Part shown: piece after piece, positions 1-6,347 of the stretch
Numbering within the stretch: position 1 is the first letter of the stretch
How the letters are laid out: every line of letters starts with the position of its first letter
Source: an uncultured Bacteroidota bacterium
GTDB taxonomy: Bacteria; Bacteroidota; Bacteroidia; B-17B0; Aurantibacillaceae
Assembly (NCBI GenBank): GCA_903923915.1
Contig: CAIXZI010000207.1
Location: 1 to 9,250, forward strand
Direction: 5' to 3'
DNA: 9,250 nt
Notes under the pieces: generated by a model
What the model was told of the DNA's origin: nothing
Seen by the model: the letters and a program-made list of their open reading frames with translations, nothing else
The model's database searches: none
Made by a program: the position numbers and the translations under genes

Positions 1-310
1 TTAAATTATACTCTAAACAATGTACATAATCACTTTGATCGCTATATGCATTTGCCATTGTGCTATAGGCTTGGGCAATCCCTTTTGTAAAGTTTAATTT
101 TTCTGCCAGTGCTAAACCTTTATTGCAATAATCTAAACTTTGTTTAAAATCAACGCTGGTTAATTCATCCGCTATATCAGTAAATAAAAAAACTTTACTT
201 GTGTCTTCTTTAGCAGTTACTACTAAATTTTTTAAAGAATCTGTAAATCTATCTTGAGAAAAAGACGCGATGCTCACAGAAAGAAAAATAAATAAAAACA
301 CTTTTTTCAT
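1..310 (-). CDS. exported TPR protein, N-terminal part (cut by window edge)
   Basis: The frame is open from an ATG at 310 down to the left edge, giving 103 visible residues. Residues 1-19 form a signal peptide: two lysines, a hydrophobic stretch, then a cut site near Ser-Phe-Ser-Gln. Residues about 40-103 read as tetratricopeptide helices; the clearest repeat is around 76-103 (GIAQAYSTMANAY, then a second helix ending CLEYNL). In Bacteroidota an exported protein that starts like this is often a TPR-bearing sensor histidine kinase of the HisKA_3 type, sometimes a TPR protein ending in a LuxR-type DNA-binding domain, and sometimes a plain TPR protein. A NarL-type response regulator lies about 3.4 kb away, which makes the kinase reading attractive, but nothing of the C-terminus is visible. 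The gene follows the OmpA terminator on the same strand. I found no convincing promoter in the 30 bases between them. Confidence 0.75.
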   Translation of the reverse strand, partial: MKKVFLFIFLSVSIASFSQDRFTDSLKNLVVTAKEDTSKVFLFTDIADELTSVDFKQSLDYCNKGLALAEKLNFTKGIAQAYSTMANAYSDQSDYVHCLEYNL

Positions 311-340
311 AAATTCGATTTAAAAAATTCCTTTAAAGTA

Positions 341-376
341 GTAAAAAAAGAGTAGCTGGTATTAGCAACTACTCTT
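341..376 (-). terminator. Rho-independent terminator after the OmpA-family gene
   Basis: Read on the minus strand, an 8-bp perfect stem (AAGAGTAG, 376-369, pairing with CTACTCTT, 355-348) encloses a 13-base loop. It runs straight into a tract of seven T in total. It begins 30 bases past the OmpA-family stop codon. It should separate that gene from the TPR gene, which starts at 310. Confidence 0.8.
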
Positions 377-406
377 CCACAATAATCAAACACACCAACC
401 AACGCA

Positions 407-2539
407 CTATTTTTTATTAATAGTAAACTCTACTCTTCTGTTTAATGCCCTTCCTTCTTCTGTGTCGTTAGAGGCAACCGGTTTTGTTTTGCCATAACCC
501 TCTTGTTGTAAACGTGTTGCTACTATGCCTTTTAATACTAAATAATCTACCACAGCTTTTGCTCTGTTGGCAGATAAGGTTTGGTTAATAGCATCATTAC
601 CTACATTATCAGTATGGCCCGAAATACTTATTTCCATAAGCGGATTATCAGTAAGGACTTTTACCAGTTTATCTAACTCCACAAATGAGGTAGATAACAA
701 GTCAAATTTAGCAGTCTCGAAAAAGATATTGTTTAAACGAATAGTTTCTCCAACTTCTACCGGGTATAAATACAGGTTTCGTGTAATTTCCTGATATGCC
801 ATAACGCTTGTCAAATCAAGGTTGTCAGACACAGCAATGTAACCTTGTGCTCCTGCGTTAAACGAATAATTTTTTCCGTAAGGCAGCACAATTTTATAAT
901 CTCCGTTGTTTGGATTACTTCTGGCAATACCTGCTTCTTTTCCATCGGGTAATAATTGGTAAATAATACTTGCATCCACATATTGATTCGTTTTTGCATT
1001 AATAACTTTACCACTTACCAACACAACAGGGTTTGGTTTTATTTCATCTTTTAATTTAATGCGCACAATGTCGCCCTCACCAATTGAATTTCGCGTGCTT
1101 ACCATATAAGCATAGTAACCTGATGCGGCTATACTATAATTCGCATCATCTCCTGTTGTGTTTACCGAAGAACCTAAATTAATTGGTGCGCTCCAGTTTT
1201 GCCAGGTATCATCTAATCGTTTAGAAAAATAAATATCGCGTTTGCCTAAGCCACCCGGCCTATCGCTGCTAAAATAAAGTGTTACGCCATCCGATGCTAA
1301 AAACGGAGTATCTTCTTTATAGATTGTATTAAATGTTTTACCTAAGTTAATTGGGCGCGACCAAGAATTATCATCTTTTAAAAAACTTACATAGATGTCG
1401 TTTTCTTGTCCGCTTCGTTCAGAAAGACTTAACAATAGCGTTCTTCCATCATTTGCATAATAAGAACCAACGTAGGCGCCATTTACCATCTCTTCATAAT
1501 CTTTCAATTTTATTTTTTCAGGCACGCTCCATCCACCTATAATTCTTTTGGTAAAAGAAAAGCCTAAGCCTTCTGATTTACCATTTTTATAGGCGCCTTT
1601 AACTAACATACTATTTCCATCGGGTGTAATGCCAACTACTTTATTTACAGATTCCGTATTAAACGGATTTGCCATGTGTTGTGCAATTCCCCAAGCGGTA
1701 TCCTTTGCATTCCACTGACTATACCAAATATCTTCGCTACTGCTTGATCCGTAAGTAGCATTTTTTGGATGTTGAGCGCGTATGTAATACAATGTTTTTT
1801 CATCTGGAGAAATGATAGGTGCTACTTCATCATATTCTGAATTTACATTGCCACCCATATTACCCGATTCGCCTGGTTTTAAACCCGCTAACAGTGCATT
1901 GATATTCTTTTTGATATTTAAAACGTTTACATTTTTTTTATCAAAACCAAATTCAAAATTAGAAGCGGTTGCATCTTGTGCTTTGCTAAACGTTGGTACA
2001 TTGGTGTTATATTTTTTAATCACTTCATCAAAAGTTAGTTTAACATCGCTGTCAATTATTCCAATAGCATCTATTTGTTCTTCGTTACCAGATGCGCCAC
2101 TAATTTTAATTTTAATGGTTTTTACTTTTTTGGATTTCTCAGGTAATACAATAGTAAACAAACGATATGACGAAGATGTTGCCTCTACAGGTTTTTCGTA
2201 AACAGGAGTTCCGGTTCCTTCTTCATCTAATAATTCTACTTTTATAATATTACCGCAAGAATTGTTTTCCACAATGAAAATTTGTTTTGCTTCTTGTGGT
2301 GTTTTAAAATCAACCCAAATTTGTGCGTTCTTTTGTTTGTTGGCAGTTGCACAACGTTTGCTTAGCTCTCCGTATGTTTTTGCATCGGGTGCACCCGTAG
2401 CCATACGTGCGTTAAATTGATCTTTGTTGGTTATTTCAATATCATAATTTATAGTAGCTGCCCATTGTATTTCTTGCGAAAATATTTTGGCAGAGGTAAC
2501 TACAAAAAACAATAGAAATAATAGTTTTTTTGTTTTCAT
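407..2539 (-). CDS. OmpA-family envelope protein with PD40 propeller repeats
   Basis: This 710-residue exported protein probably anchors an outer-membrane or surface assembly to peptidoglycan. Domains in order: signal peptide 1-21 (cut after IFS); a beta-rich, jelly-roll-like domain at about 22-165, resembling ligand- or carbohydrate-binding modules; five PD40/WD40-like propeller blades at about 237-496 (for example EDTPFLASDGVTLYFSSDRP at 409-428); a carboxypeptidase-regulatory-like beta-sandwich at about 506-575; and a C-terminal OmpA domain at about 600-710. The OmpA domain keeps the peptidoglycan-binding hallmarks: GHTDNVG at 641-647, LSANRAKAV at 655-663 and GRALNRRVEF at 696-705. The layout recalls the T9SS-linked protein PorE (TPR-PD40-CRD-OmpA), but the N-terminal domain here is not TPR, so I do not assign that name. 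The gene lies downstream of the lipoprotein gene, separated by 59 bases and a hairpin. No separate promoter is visible, so it is probably reached by read-through. It ends in TAG. Confidence 0.9.
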   Translation of the reverse strand: MKTKKLLFLLFFVVTSAKIFSQEIQWAATINYDIEITNKDQFNARMATGAPDAKTYGELSKRCATANKQKNAQIWVDFKTPQEAKQIFIVENNSCGNIIKVELLDEEGTGTPVYEKPVEATSSSYRLFTIVLPEKSKKVKTIKIKISGASGNEEQIDAIGIIDSDVKLTFDEVIKKYNTNVPTFSKAQDATASNFEFGFDKKNVNVLNIKKNINALLAGLKPGESGNMGGNVNSEYDEVAPIISPDEKTLYYIRAQHPKNATYGSSSSEDIWYSQWNAKDTAWGIAQHMANPFNTESVNKVVGITPDGNSMLVKGAYKNGKSEGLGFSFTKRIIGGWSVPEKIKLKDYEEMVNGAYVGSYYANDGRTLLLSLSERSGQENDIYVSFLKDDNSWSRPINLGKTFNTIYKEDTPFLASDGVTLYFSSDRPGGLGKRDIYFSKRLDDTWQNWSAPINLGSSVNTTGDDANYSIAASGYYAYMVSTRNSIGEGDIVRIKLKDEIKPNPVVLVSGKVINAKTNQYVDASIIYQLLPDGKEAGIARSNPNNGDYKIVLPYGKNYSFNAGAQGYIAVSDNLDLTSVMAYQEITRNLYLYPVEVGETIRLNNIFFETAKFDLLSTSFVELDKLVKVLTDNPLMEISISGHTDNVGNDAINQTLSANRAKAVVDYLVLKGIVATRLQQEGYGKTKPVASNDTEEGRALNRRVEFTINKK

Positions 2540-2559
2540 AATTGGTTGGATATAATTTT

Positions 2560-2591
2560 AAACCCCGTATAACGCATGCTATACGAGGTTT
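2560..2591 (-). terminator. 12-bp hairpin between lipoprotein and OmpA genes
   Basis: The arms are 2560-2571 and 2580-2591, with an 8-base loop. In the minus-strand RNA all 12 positions pair, one of them as a G-U wobble, whereas plus-strand RNA would carry an A-C mismatch. This favours a function in the minus direction. A short U-rich tail (UUUAAAAUUAU) follows. It starts 7 bases after the lipoprotein stop codon, as a terminator would, but ends only 20 bases before the OmpA-family start codon. It may act as a partial terminator or attenuator that sets the ratio of the two proteins. Confidence 0.65.
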
Positions 2592-2598
2592 ATACTAT

Positions 2599-3615
2599 TT
2601 ATTTCTTTTTAGCTAACTCAGTTTGTAGATACGTGCCTATTTTATTGGCGCAACCTGCAATCATATTTTTGTAAGCTATATCATTGTTTTTATCATTCAA
2701 TGCTTTTTTTGCTTCATCTTTAATTTTAGGATTTATAACCAATCCTTTTTTAAATGCCATACGCGTGCCGCAGTAAAACAAACCTTTATTATAACTGTTG
2801 TTATCTTTTTTACCTTCTTTTAATGGCGTTGGGTTTGGACCAAACATTTGCATATTAACCGCAGCTAAAAAAAAACGTGTTTTACTCCATTTAGTATCTG
2901 CTAATTGCGAGTTGTAAACAACTATAACCGCATCAACTTCTAAACTCTTAGCTAAATCATAACCCATAGATTCTATCATTTCTCCATCTCTGCAGCCGCT
3001 AAGATTACCACTACCAACAGCTTTTTTCTTATAAATAGCGGTGTTTGGTTTGTTTATTTTTAACAGCTTATAACCTCCAGCCACTTCAGTAACTTCAATG
3101 CCTGTGCCTGCATTACCAGCGTTTTTAAAATAGGCGCCAATTTTTTTACCTAACTCATTTAGTTTGGTATGTCTTACTACAAAATCATTATACGCTTGTT
3201 TCTTATCATCATCAGTTAAAAACTCAGCCGGAGTAAGTATTTGTATACCGTATTTACTAAAAGCTGTTTTCATTGGCTCTAAGCCTAAATTGTAAAATGC
3301 ATTGGCAAATACTTGCGCATTATCACCCCCTGTATTTGTTGTGCTATAGGTTTTACCTGTTTGGCGACTGCCACTTACTTTAGTAATTCCAGGATCATCT
3401 ACGTAAAAAGAAACCAAGGCTACTCGTTTAGGCATTTTACCTAACACACTCATGTCTATTGCAAAGCCTTTTCCGTTTTCGCGAATTTTGGCTTTTGTAA
3501 AATCATACTTTGCTTTGCTTGTTAAATCTGGCTTAGCAGCGTACTTAGATAATTTTGGAAATGCGCAAGACACTAATAGCGCCGTTCCGATACTGATTGA
3601 AATAAATTTTTTCAT
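2599..3615 (-). CDS. predicted lipoprotein of unknown family
   Basis: This 338-residue protein starts with a lipoprotein signal: two lysines, a hydrophobic core and a lipobox LVSC, with the lipidated cysteine at residue 17. There is no acidic stretch right after that cysteine, so surface export by the Bacteroidota lipoprotein export signal is not indicated and a periplasm-facing location is more likely. I do not recognise the family. The body alternates predicted strands and helices. KRVALVSFY (63-71), ILTPAEF (126-132) and LEVDAVIVVY (225-234) resemble the strand order of the CsgG/TolB-N-like fold found in several envelope lipoproteins, but this is a weak impression. The C-terminal region is lysine-rich. 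The gene has its own promoter with a NarL-type operator, and is followed by a hairpin and then the OmpA-family gene. A role in the same envelope assembly as that protein is inferred from position only. Confidence 0.8.
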   Translation of the reverse strand: MKKFISISIGTALLVSCAFPKLSKYAAKPDLTSKAKYDFTKAKIRENGKGFAIDMSVLGKMPKRVALVSFYVDDPGITKVSGSRQTGKTYSTTNTGGDNAQVFANAFYNLGLEPMKTAFSKYGIQILTPAEFLTDDDKKQAYNDFVVRHTKLNELGKKIGAYFKNAGNAGTGIEVTEVAGGYKLLKINKPNTAIYKKKAVGSGNLSGCRDGEMIESMGYDLAKSLEVDAVIVVYNSQLADTKWSKTRFFLAAVNMQMFGPNPTPLKEGKKDNNSYNKGLFYCGTRMAFKKGLVINPKIKDEAKKALNDKNNDIAYKNMIAGCANKIGTYLQTELAKKK

Positions 3616-3656
3616 GTTGTTTTTTTGTAGGTTAATTATTGTGATTAATTATGCCA

Positions 3657-3687
3657 CAAAAATGCAGGAACAACAAGCTGTTTAAAA
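3657..3687 (-). promoter_or_regulatory. Bacteroidota-type promoter of the lipoprotein gene
   Basis: On the minus strand a TTTA (3686-3683), or equally TTTT (3687-3684), lies 18 or 19 bases before CATTTTTG (3664-3657). The latter matches the -7 consensus TAnnTTTG except at its first base. Transcription would leave a leader of roughly 35 bases before the ATG at 3615. A TTGTTG-N17-CATAAT pair also lies here, resembling an enterobacterial sigma-70 promoter, but that pattern is not the norm in this phylum. Confidence 0.45.
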
Positions 3688-3703
3688 TACCCAAGCGGGG
3701 GTA
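3688..3703. promoter_or_regulatory. NarL-type 7-2-7 operator upstream of the lipoprotein gene
   Basis: The 16-bp dyad TACCCAAGCGGGGGTA consists of two heptamers (TACCCAA, and TACCCCC on the other strand) facing each other across 2 bases. NarL heptamers follow TACYYMT, and each of these matches six of seven positions. The dyad abuts the -33 element, the position expected for a class II activator. The same 16-bp design occurs at 4483-4498. In the minus direction it could also fold as a weak 5-bp terminator stem for the response-regulator gene, since TTTTAAA follows. I prefer the operator reading because of the second copy. Confidence 0.5.
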
Positions 3704-3711
3704 ATTTTATC

Positions 3712-3729
3712 TACGTACTGGCACGGATA
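3712..3729. promoter_or_regulatory. second regulator-site candidate, 18-bp shared motif
   Basis: TACGTACTGGCACGGATA matches the 18-mer at 4459-4476 at 14 positions, including an unbroken GCACGGATA. It lies 25 bp, centre to centre, from the 7-2-7 dyad at 3688-3703, on the side away from the lipoprotein gene and just past the end of the regulator gene. It can be read as two heptamer-like halves (TAC... and ...ATA) separated by 4 bases, so it may be a weaker site for the same regulator. Confidence 0.4.
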
Positions 3730-3743
3730 AGGTGGAAGATGGG

Positions 3744-4397
3744 TTAAATAATTTTTTGGTCGATGGCAAATTTTATAAGCCCTGCAACGCTTTTGGTGTT
3801 TGTTTTTCTGAAAATATTTTTGCGATGAGTTTCAACGGTTCGCTCGCTAATAAAAAGTTTGTCGCCTATTTTGGCATTGTTATATTCTTCAGAAATTAAT
3901 TTTACAATTTCAATTTCTCGTGGGGTAAGATGTATAATTTCTTTTTGAGGCGTTTTTGGTGTAGATATTACACGCATCATTTCGGTAGTTACTTCATCAC
4001 TAAAAAAAGGTTGGTTAATAGATAACTTGGTTAAGGCAGTTACCAACTCATCGGTACCGGTATTTTTTAATACATAACCGTTAATGCCAGCTTCTAGCAT
4101 TTCAGAAATAGTTTCTTTGTCGCCAAACATAGATAAGGCCAATATTTTTAAATCAGGAAAAATTTCTTTTAATTGTTTGGTAAGTTCTATGCCCGACATC
4201 TCTTTCATATTAATGTCGCTTATTACAATATCAGGCGTGTTTTTTTTTATTTCTTCTAAGGCATTTATTGGGTTGGTGTTTTCTCCAATAATTTCAAAGG
4301 CAGGTTTATTTGTTAATAAAGCTTTAATGCCATCAATCATTATTTGATGATCATCAACTATATACAATTTAATTTTTTTATTAAGCACAGAACTCAT
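3744..4397 (-). CDS. NarL/FixJ-family response regulator
   Basis: This 217-residue two-component response regulator would be phosphorylated by a sensor histidine kinase and then bind DNA as a dimer. The receiver domain (about 9-125) has the acidic pair Asp15-Asp16, the phosphorylation site Asp61 (VISDINMKEMSG), the switch residue Ser89 and the conserved Lys111 (GYVLKN). The C-terminal LuxR-type helix-turn-helix (about 155-214) shows LTPRE at 157-161 and the recognition helix ISERTVETHRKNI at 183-195. All catalytic and DNA-binding landmarks are present, so it should be functional. No kinase gene adjoins it; the exported TPR protein at the left edge is one candidate partner. Candidate 7-2-7 sites of the NarL type lie on both sides of the gene, and the right-hand cluster also sits upstream of this gene's own promoter, which suggests self-control. 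The start ATG at 4397 is supported by a promoter 23 bases upstream. Confidence 0.95.
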   Translation of the reverse strand: MSSVLNKKIKLYIVDDHQIMIDGIKALLTNKPAFEIIGENTNPINALEEIKKNTPDIVISDINMKEMSGIELTKQLKEIFPDLKILALSMFGDKETISEMLEAGINGYVLKNTGTDELVTALTKLSINQPFFSDEVTTEMMRVISTPKTPQKEIIHLTPREIEIVKLISEEYNNAKIGDKLFISERTVETHRKNIFRKTNTKSVAGLIKFAIDQKII

Positions 4398-4420
4398 AGA
4401 GGTGTTGTTGTTTGTTCTTA

Positions 4421-4451
4421 CAAAAATAATTTATTAAACCATAACTCGAAA
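4421..4451 (-). promoter_or_regulatory. Bacteroidota-type promoter of the response regulator
   Basis: On the minus strand TTTC (4451-4448) is followed after 19 bases by TATTTTTG (4428-4421), a full match to the TAnnTTTG element of Bacteroidota primary sigma factors. The element ends 23 bases before the start codon. A TGGGTAT half-site (4464-4458) lies 6 bp upstream of the -33 element. Confidence 0.6.
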
Positions 4452-4458
4452 TTTAATA

Positions 4459-4476
4459 TACCCAGTAGCACGGATA
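4459..4476. promoter_or_regulatory. second regulator-site candidate, 18-bp shared motif (right copy)
   Basis: TACCCAGTAGCACGGATA is the partner of the site at 3712-3729 (14 of 18 positions equal). It lies 23 bp, centre to centre, from the 7-2-7 dyad at 4483-4498. It stands between the two divergent promoters, upstream of the -33 elements of both, so one bound dimer could influence both transcription units. Confidence 0.4.
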
Positions 4477-4482
4477 CGTTTT

Positions 4483-4498
4483 TACCGCAACGTGGGTA
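4483..4498. promoter_or_regulatory. NarL-type 7-2-7 operator upstream of the barrel gene
   Basis: TACCGCAACGTGGGTA has the same TACC-N8-GGTA dyad and 16-bp length as the site at 3688-3703. After one further base comes the -33 TTTG. The matching stretch runs from TTACC, through 6 variable bases, into TGGGTATTTT at both promoters. Conservation of bases and of spacing to the promoter is what argues for a real binding site. Confidence 0.5.
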
Positions 4499-4499
4499 T

Positions 4500-4529
4500 T
4501 TTGTAAAATGTAGGCTCAAGGTAATATTG
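4500..4529 (+). promoter_or_regulatory. Bacteroidota-type promoter of the barrel gene
   Basis: TTTG (4500-4503), an 18-base spacer and TAATATTG (4522-4529, one mismatch to TAnnTTTG) lie 23 bases before the ATG at 4553. The spacing from the operator to both elements equals that of the lipoprotein promoter. Confidence 0.55.
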
Positions 4530-4552
4530 TACCACACAATAAATCAAACAAT

Positions 4553-5518
4553 ATGAAAACAACAATTACTTTAAAAAAAGCTCTCTTGATAGGGGCTGTA
4601 GTATTAACTTCTGTAAAATCATTTGCACAAAGCGTAAGTTATACCATTGAAGAAAACAATCCCGACAGAAGAAACTTGATGGTTTACTTAAATCCATTTA
4701 ATGTGCAAGCTTATATGCCTGATATAAATATTGGAGTTGACGGACAGATAAATTATTTATTAAACAAACGTTTTCAGGTAGATGTAGATTTTAGAAAAGC
4801 CTGGACTGATTCCGGAATTGGTATTTTTGCTCCAAAAGGAGTTTCTAAGGCAAGTCAGTTTCAAGCTGGTGGTTGCTTTAACATAACCAATAAACTAAAA
4901 ACCATTCGCAATAAAGTTATTTTAAGTTCAACGCGTATTGGTAGATATACCTTAACGTCATCTATAAATGTTCAGGCAGAGGCTAGAAGAATATTTGCGG
5001 TAAGAGGTGGTTTTCAATATTTTCATAATAACCAAAAAGGGGCTGCAATTTCTGCAAAAGATTCAAAAGGTAATTTATATGTTTTACATGATGATGTTAC
5101 GTTTGAAACCGTTAGCTATGTTGTAAAAAGTTACGGCTTGTATGCTGGCCTTGATTTTAAAACAATCAGAGACTTGGTAATAAGCACTTCTGAATATGGC
5201 ACCAAAAGAACTAAAAAAATAAGCAATGTTTATATGGATTTACTCTTTACGCCGGGCATAGTTTATAAATTAACGCCTACTCCTAACCAGGCGTCTACTT
5301 TTAAAAATGTTGATATTAATATTAGTGAAAACACAAGAAGAACAATTGGATGGCGCCTGGGTTGGCAATATGTTTTTAATACAGCCGTTGGTTTTAATAT
5401 GAAAACAGAAGTTGGGCAAATGCCCGGCCCTGCTAATGTTAGTCCGTGGTTTTTAACCTTTGGTATTGGTGTAAATTTTGGTGCAAAAATTAAATTATTT
5501 GATAAAAAAGCGTCTTAA
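4553..5518 (+). CDS. exported outer-membrane beta-barrel-like protein, unknown family
   Basis: This 321-residue protein begins with a signal peptide (lysines near the start, hydrophobic core 9-22, cut after SFAQ at about 26). The mature part is rich in alternating hydrophobic and polar residues with aromatic girdles, for example NLMVYLNPFNVQAYM at 41-55 and FTPGIVYKL at 232-240. The last strand, WFLTFGIGVNFG (299-310), resembles the closing strand of outer-membrane barrels. There is no PorP/SprF-type motif and no OmpA C-terminal domain, and I do not recognise the family. The length would suit a barrel of about 12-14 strands. It diverges from the response regulator and has the clearest copy of the regulator-type operator in front of its promoter, so it is a good candidate target. 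It converges on proC, with only 6 bases between the stop codons. Confidence 0.75.
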   Translation: MKTTITLKKALLIGAVVLTSVKSFAQSVSYTIEENNPDRRNLMVYLNPFNVQAYMPDINIGVDGQINYLLNKRFQVDVDFRKAWTDSGIGIFAPKGVSKASQFQAGGCFNITNKLKTIRNKVILSSTRIGRYTLTSSINVQAEARRIFAVRGGFQYFHNNQKGAAISAKDSKGNLYVLHDDVTFETVSYVVKSYGLYAGLDFKTIRDLVISTSEYGTKRTKKISNVYMDLLFTPGIVYKLTPTPNQASTFKNVDINISENTRRTIGWRLGWQYVFNTAVGFNMKTEVGQMPGPANVSPWFLTFGIGVNFGAKIKLFDKKAS

Positions 5519-5524
5519 ACGATG

Positions 5525-6346
5525 TTAGCTGTTACTTTTGGCAGCGGCTGCAGCAAGTTCTTTGGCGCGTTTTTCTGCATTTAATAAGCCTTCTTGCAAA
5601 TGAGTGTTTACATTATGCTTAGCAAACGTAGTAAGTGCTGCCTCTGTTGTACCACCTTTTGAGGCAACGGCTTGTATCAATTCATCTAAAGGTTTGTTGG
5701 CATTATTAATTAAATGGAATGACCCTAACATAGTTTGCTTAACTAATAAAGATGCCGTTGCTTCTGTCATGCCCATTTTTTTACCGGCTTCTATAAGTTG
5801 CTGCACAAAATAAAAAAAGTATGCAGGACCGCTACCACTAAGAGCTGTAACAGCGTCTAATAAATTTTCATCTTCCATGTAGAGCGTTCTGCCGGTGGTA
5901 GCTAATAGGTTTTCTACTTTATGTGCATCTTCAATGCTAACAGCCTTGCTTAAACTATAAGCTGTAATACCCATGCCAATTTCAACAGGGGAGTTAGGCA
6001 TAGCCCTAACAATTTTTTGATGCTGTAGTTTCTCTTGTAAAAAAGAAACATTAATGCCTGCCATAATACTTAGCAGTATTGTTTTTTCATTTAATACTTT
6101 CTTTAGATCTGCTGCCAGCTCTGTAAAATCTTGCGGTTTAACCGAAAGTATAACTACATCGCTATCTGAAATGAGCGTATTATCAGGCACTACAACCTGG
6201 CCGATATTTAATTTTTTTAAATCTTCTTTACGCGTTTCATTTTTTTCAACAAGTAATAAATCGTCTTTGGAAACGATATTATATTTTAAAAAAGAGCGGG
6301 CGTAAATTAAACCCATGTTGCCACATCCTACTATAGTTATTTTCAT
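5525..6346 (-). CDS. proC: pyrroline-5-carboxylate reductase
   Basis: The enzyme catalyses the last step of proline synthesis, reducing 1-pyrroline-5-carboxylate with NAD(P)H in the cytosol. The product is 273 residues, normal for the family. The Rossmann motif GCGNMG is at 7-12, the conserved RAMPNSP at 114-120, the active-site segment LSGSGPAYFFYF at 169-180, and the family signature around ASKGGTTEAAL at 228-238. I chose the ATG at 6346. The frame could be extended to a TTG at 6364, but that start would lie inside mscS, adds six residues before the usual first strand, and gives no benefit. With the ATG, proC begins one base after the mscS stop codon, which points to translational coupling. 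The C-terminus carries an alanine run before KSNS. It is the last gene of the dprA-mscS-proC run. No terminator is visible in the 6-base gap to the converging barrel gene. Confidence 0.95.
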   Translation of the reverse strand: MKITIVGCGNMGLIYARSFLKYNIVSKDDLLLVEKNETRKEDLKKLNIGQVVVPDNTLISDSDVVILSVKPQDFTELAADLKKVLNEKTILLSIMAGINVSFLQEKLQHQKIVRAMPNSPVEIGMGITAYSLSKAVSIEDAHKVENLLATTGRTLYMEDENLLDAVTALSGSGPAYFFYFVQQLIEAGKKMGMTEATASLLVKQTMLGSFHLINNANKPLDELIQAVASKGGTTEAALTTFAKHNVNTHLQEGLLNAEKRAKELAAAAAKSNS

Positions 6347-6347
6347 T

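Noticed and set aside
1812..2201. 129-codon plus-strand frame inside the OmpA-family gene
   Set aside because: It is a shadow of a gene whose own frame shows clear domains; it has no recognisable motif or promoter.
2867..2875. Run of nine A (T in the gene) within the lipoprotein gene as a phase-variation switch
   Set aside because: It encodes Phe-Phe-Leu in an AT-rich gene; a similar nine-base run occurs in the regulator gene near 4240-4248, so such runs look like composition rather than a switch.
3640..3680. Enterobacterial-type TTGTTG-N17-CATAAT promoter
   Set aside because: Bacteroidota primary sigma factors use TTTG/TAnnTTTG, and a better-placed match to that pattern overlaps it.
3688..3703. 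Terminator for the response-regulator gene
   Set aside because: The stem is only about 5 bp, and the same 16-bp dyad recurs in front of the barrel promoter, where it has no gene to terminate; an operator explains both.
4553..5518. PorP/SprF-type T9SS barrel
   Set aside because: It lacks the Asn-Pro-Ala-Tyr-type N-terminal motif of that family, and no other T9SS gene lies in the window.
5543..5556. GC-rich palindrome near the end of proC as a terminator
   Set aside because: It is the alanine-codon run of proC, with very short stems and no T tract.
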